NCBI GenBank assembly: GCA_037043235.1
Contig: JAWRVZ010000025.1
Coordinates: 3,609,001 to 3,673,000, forward strand
Source of the DNA: Rhodeus uyekii
Lineage: Eukaryota > Chordata > Actinopteri > Cypriniformes > Acheilognathidae
DNA length: 64,000 nucleotides
Direction: 5' to 3'
The position numbers and the translations under genes were made by a program. The notes under the pieces were generated by a model. That model did no database searches. It saw only the letters and a list, made by a program, of their open reading frames with translations, and was not told the DNA's origin. Shown one piece after another: positions 63,901-64,000 of this stretch. Position 1 is the first letter of the stretch, and each line of letters opens with the position of its first letter.

Positions 63901-64000
63901 AAATGGATTAAAGAGCCTGAGCATTGTCCCACGGCCAGAAGGAGACCCTCCTGCCTTTTGCATATTTGAGTATGTTTACTTTGCAAGGCCAGATTCCATA
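56086..64000 (+). CDS. ppat: Amidophosphoribosyltransferase (PRPP amidotransferase), 3' end missing
   Basis: Catalyses the first committed step of de novo purine synthesis: PRPP + glutamine to phosphoribosylamine. Exons in the window: 56086-56213, 61902-61968, 62092-62298, 62679-62791, 62923-63068, 63640-63712, 63856 to beyond 64000. They give 293 codons in phase. The ATG opens an 11-residue propeptide (MEFEESGIGEE) before Cys12 of ECGVFGC, the expected N-terminal nucleophile of the class II glutamine amidotransferase after cleavage. GIGHTRYSTTG, AVAHNGELVN, STSSDSE and DPYGNRPL are further conserved glutaminase blocks. The phosphoribosyltransferase half lies off the window. Intron 1 is 5.7 kb and hosts another gene on the opposite strand. 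Confidence 0.97.
56637..60349 (-). CDS. Nested gene with three Myb/SANT-like domains
   Basis: Probable nuclear DNA-binding protein. Six minus-strand exons inside ppat intron 1: 60349-59971, 59302-58913, 58830-58762, 58681-57941, 57350-57273, 56848-56637. The total is 1869 nt (622 residues). All five introns are phase 1 and every junction has GT-AG. Three trihelix domains of the Myb/SANT-like type also found in ZSCAN20/29 and MSANTD proteins begin at residues 23 (HWRGEEVKALLSAW), 133 (HWSDKEVRALLTVW) and 301 (NWSEEEVAALLQIW). Domains 2 and 3 keep RDW.QCRTKYKN.KY; domain 1 has a degenerate end (CRDWLECKAQSRSM). A basic KGRKRK (543-548) could be a nuclear localisation signal, and the C-terminus is acidic. 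A donor-like TCG|GTGAGA inside the last exon allows another 3' end. The ATG at 58679 could serve a short isoform. No function is known to me. Confidence 0.85.
57456..57921. mobile_element. hAT MITE in intron of the nested gene
   Basis: Inverted ends TAGTGGTTCTCAACTGG and CCAGTTGAGAACCACTG bound 466 bp. The flanking 8-bp repeats GTATAATT (57448-57455) and GTTTAATT (57922-57929) differ at one base. No coding capacity. Confidence 0.8.
59861..59904. repeat. Perfect 44-bp palindrome
   Basis: Starts TTAGAATTGGATATTTGC, has the self-complementary centre TTATATAA, and ends with the exact inverse of the left arm. There is no spacer and no mismatch. It lies 66 bp into intron 1 of the nested gene (and in ppat intron 1), so either transcript could fold it into a hairpin of about 20 bp. 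Confidence 0.95.
60350..60610 (-). promoter_or_regulatory. Probable promoter of the nested gene
   Basis: Lies directly upstream of the first ATG. It contains two CACGTG E-boxes: 60478-60483 in the context GTCACGTGGC (minus strand) and 60603-60608. Pyrimidine-rich tracts are present. Promoter activity is inferred from position. Confidence 0.4.
60716..60968. repeat. Two (CT)n microsatellites
   Basis: CT runs at 60716-60751 and 60935-60968, in ppat intron 1 upstream of the nested gene. Confidence 0.95.
61411..61690 (+). repeat. Cyprinid-type interspersed repeat
   Basis: Contains AAAAGTTTGAGGTTGGTAAG, TTACTCCAGTCTTCAGTGTC, ACATGATTCTTCTGAAATCA and GCTGATTTGGTGCTCAGTGA. These blocks, in this order, are familiar to me from carp- and zebrafish-type genomes. 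A piece of the same start is at 8841. It lies shortly before ppat exon 2. Confidence 0.6.

Overview
The window looks like a stretch of a cyprinid-like teleost nuclear genome. All genes have introns with GT-AG borders, the DNA is AT-rich, and it is full of fish-type repeats (Tc1, hAT and Tigger-like elements, tRNA-headed SINEs, TATC/TA/CT microsatellites). Two short interspersed repeats (about 8.85-9.04 kb and 61.4-61.7 kb) are ones I associate from memory with carp/zebrafish-type genomes. Species cannot be named from the sequence alone.

Layout, left to right. (1) 1-22.8 kb: lpgat1, minus strand, an ER acyltransferase gene. Five coding exons are visible and the last exon lies beyond base 1. 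Its introns carry several complete transposon copies with target-site duplications. (2) 22.8-31.2 kb: an intergenic, repeat-rich stretch with four tRNA-Leu-like relics, a TTAA-flanked long-inverted-repeat element and a small hAT MITE. (3) 31.2-49.6 kb: a cluster of four intact nine-exon CYP2-family cytochrome P450 genes (one minus, three plus), with two decayed P450 fragments at 40.6 kb and 50.2 kb. Every exon junction was checked by phase; the predicted proteins are 492, 502, 496 and 496 residues. (4) 51.4-55.5 kb: paics, minus strand, complete, 9 exons, 425 residues. (5) 56.1-64 kb: ppat, plus strand, exons 1-7, cut by the window end. paics and ppat are head-to-head across a 610-bp shared promoter; their products catalyse steps 1 and 6/7 of de novo purine synthesis. 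(6) Inside ppat intron 1, on the opposite strand, lies a six-exon gene (622 residues) with three Myb/SANT-like trihelix domains.

The most interesting items are: the nested Myb/SANT-like gene, whose introns are all phase 1 and whose repeated domains sit on symmetric exons; a perfect 44-bp palindrome in its first intron; the mosaic similarity between the last two P450 genes, which suggests gene conversion; and a set of hAT elements whose 8-bp target duplications all have TA at the centre. I found no evidence for a wholly new kind of system. The nested gene is the best candidate for something poorly described.
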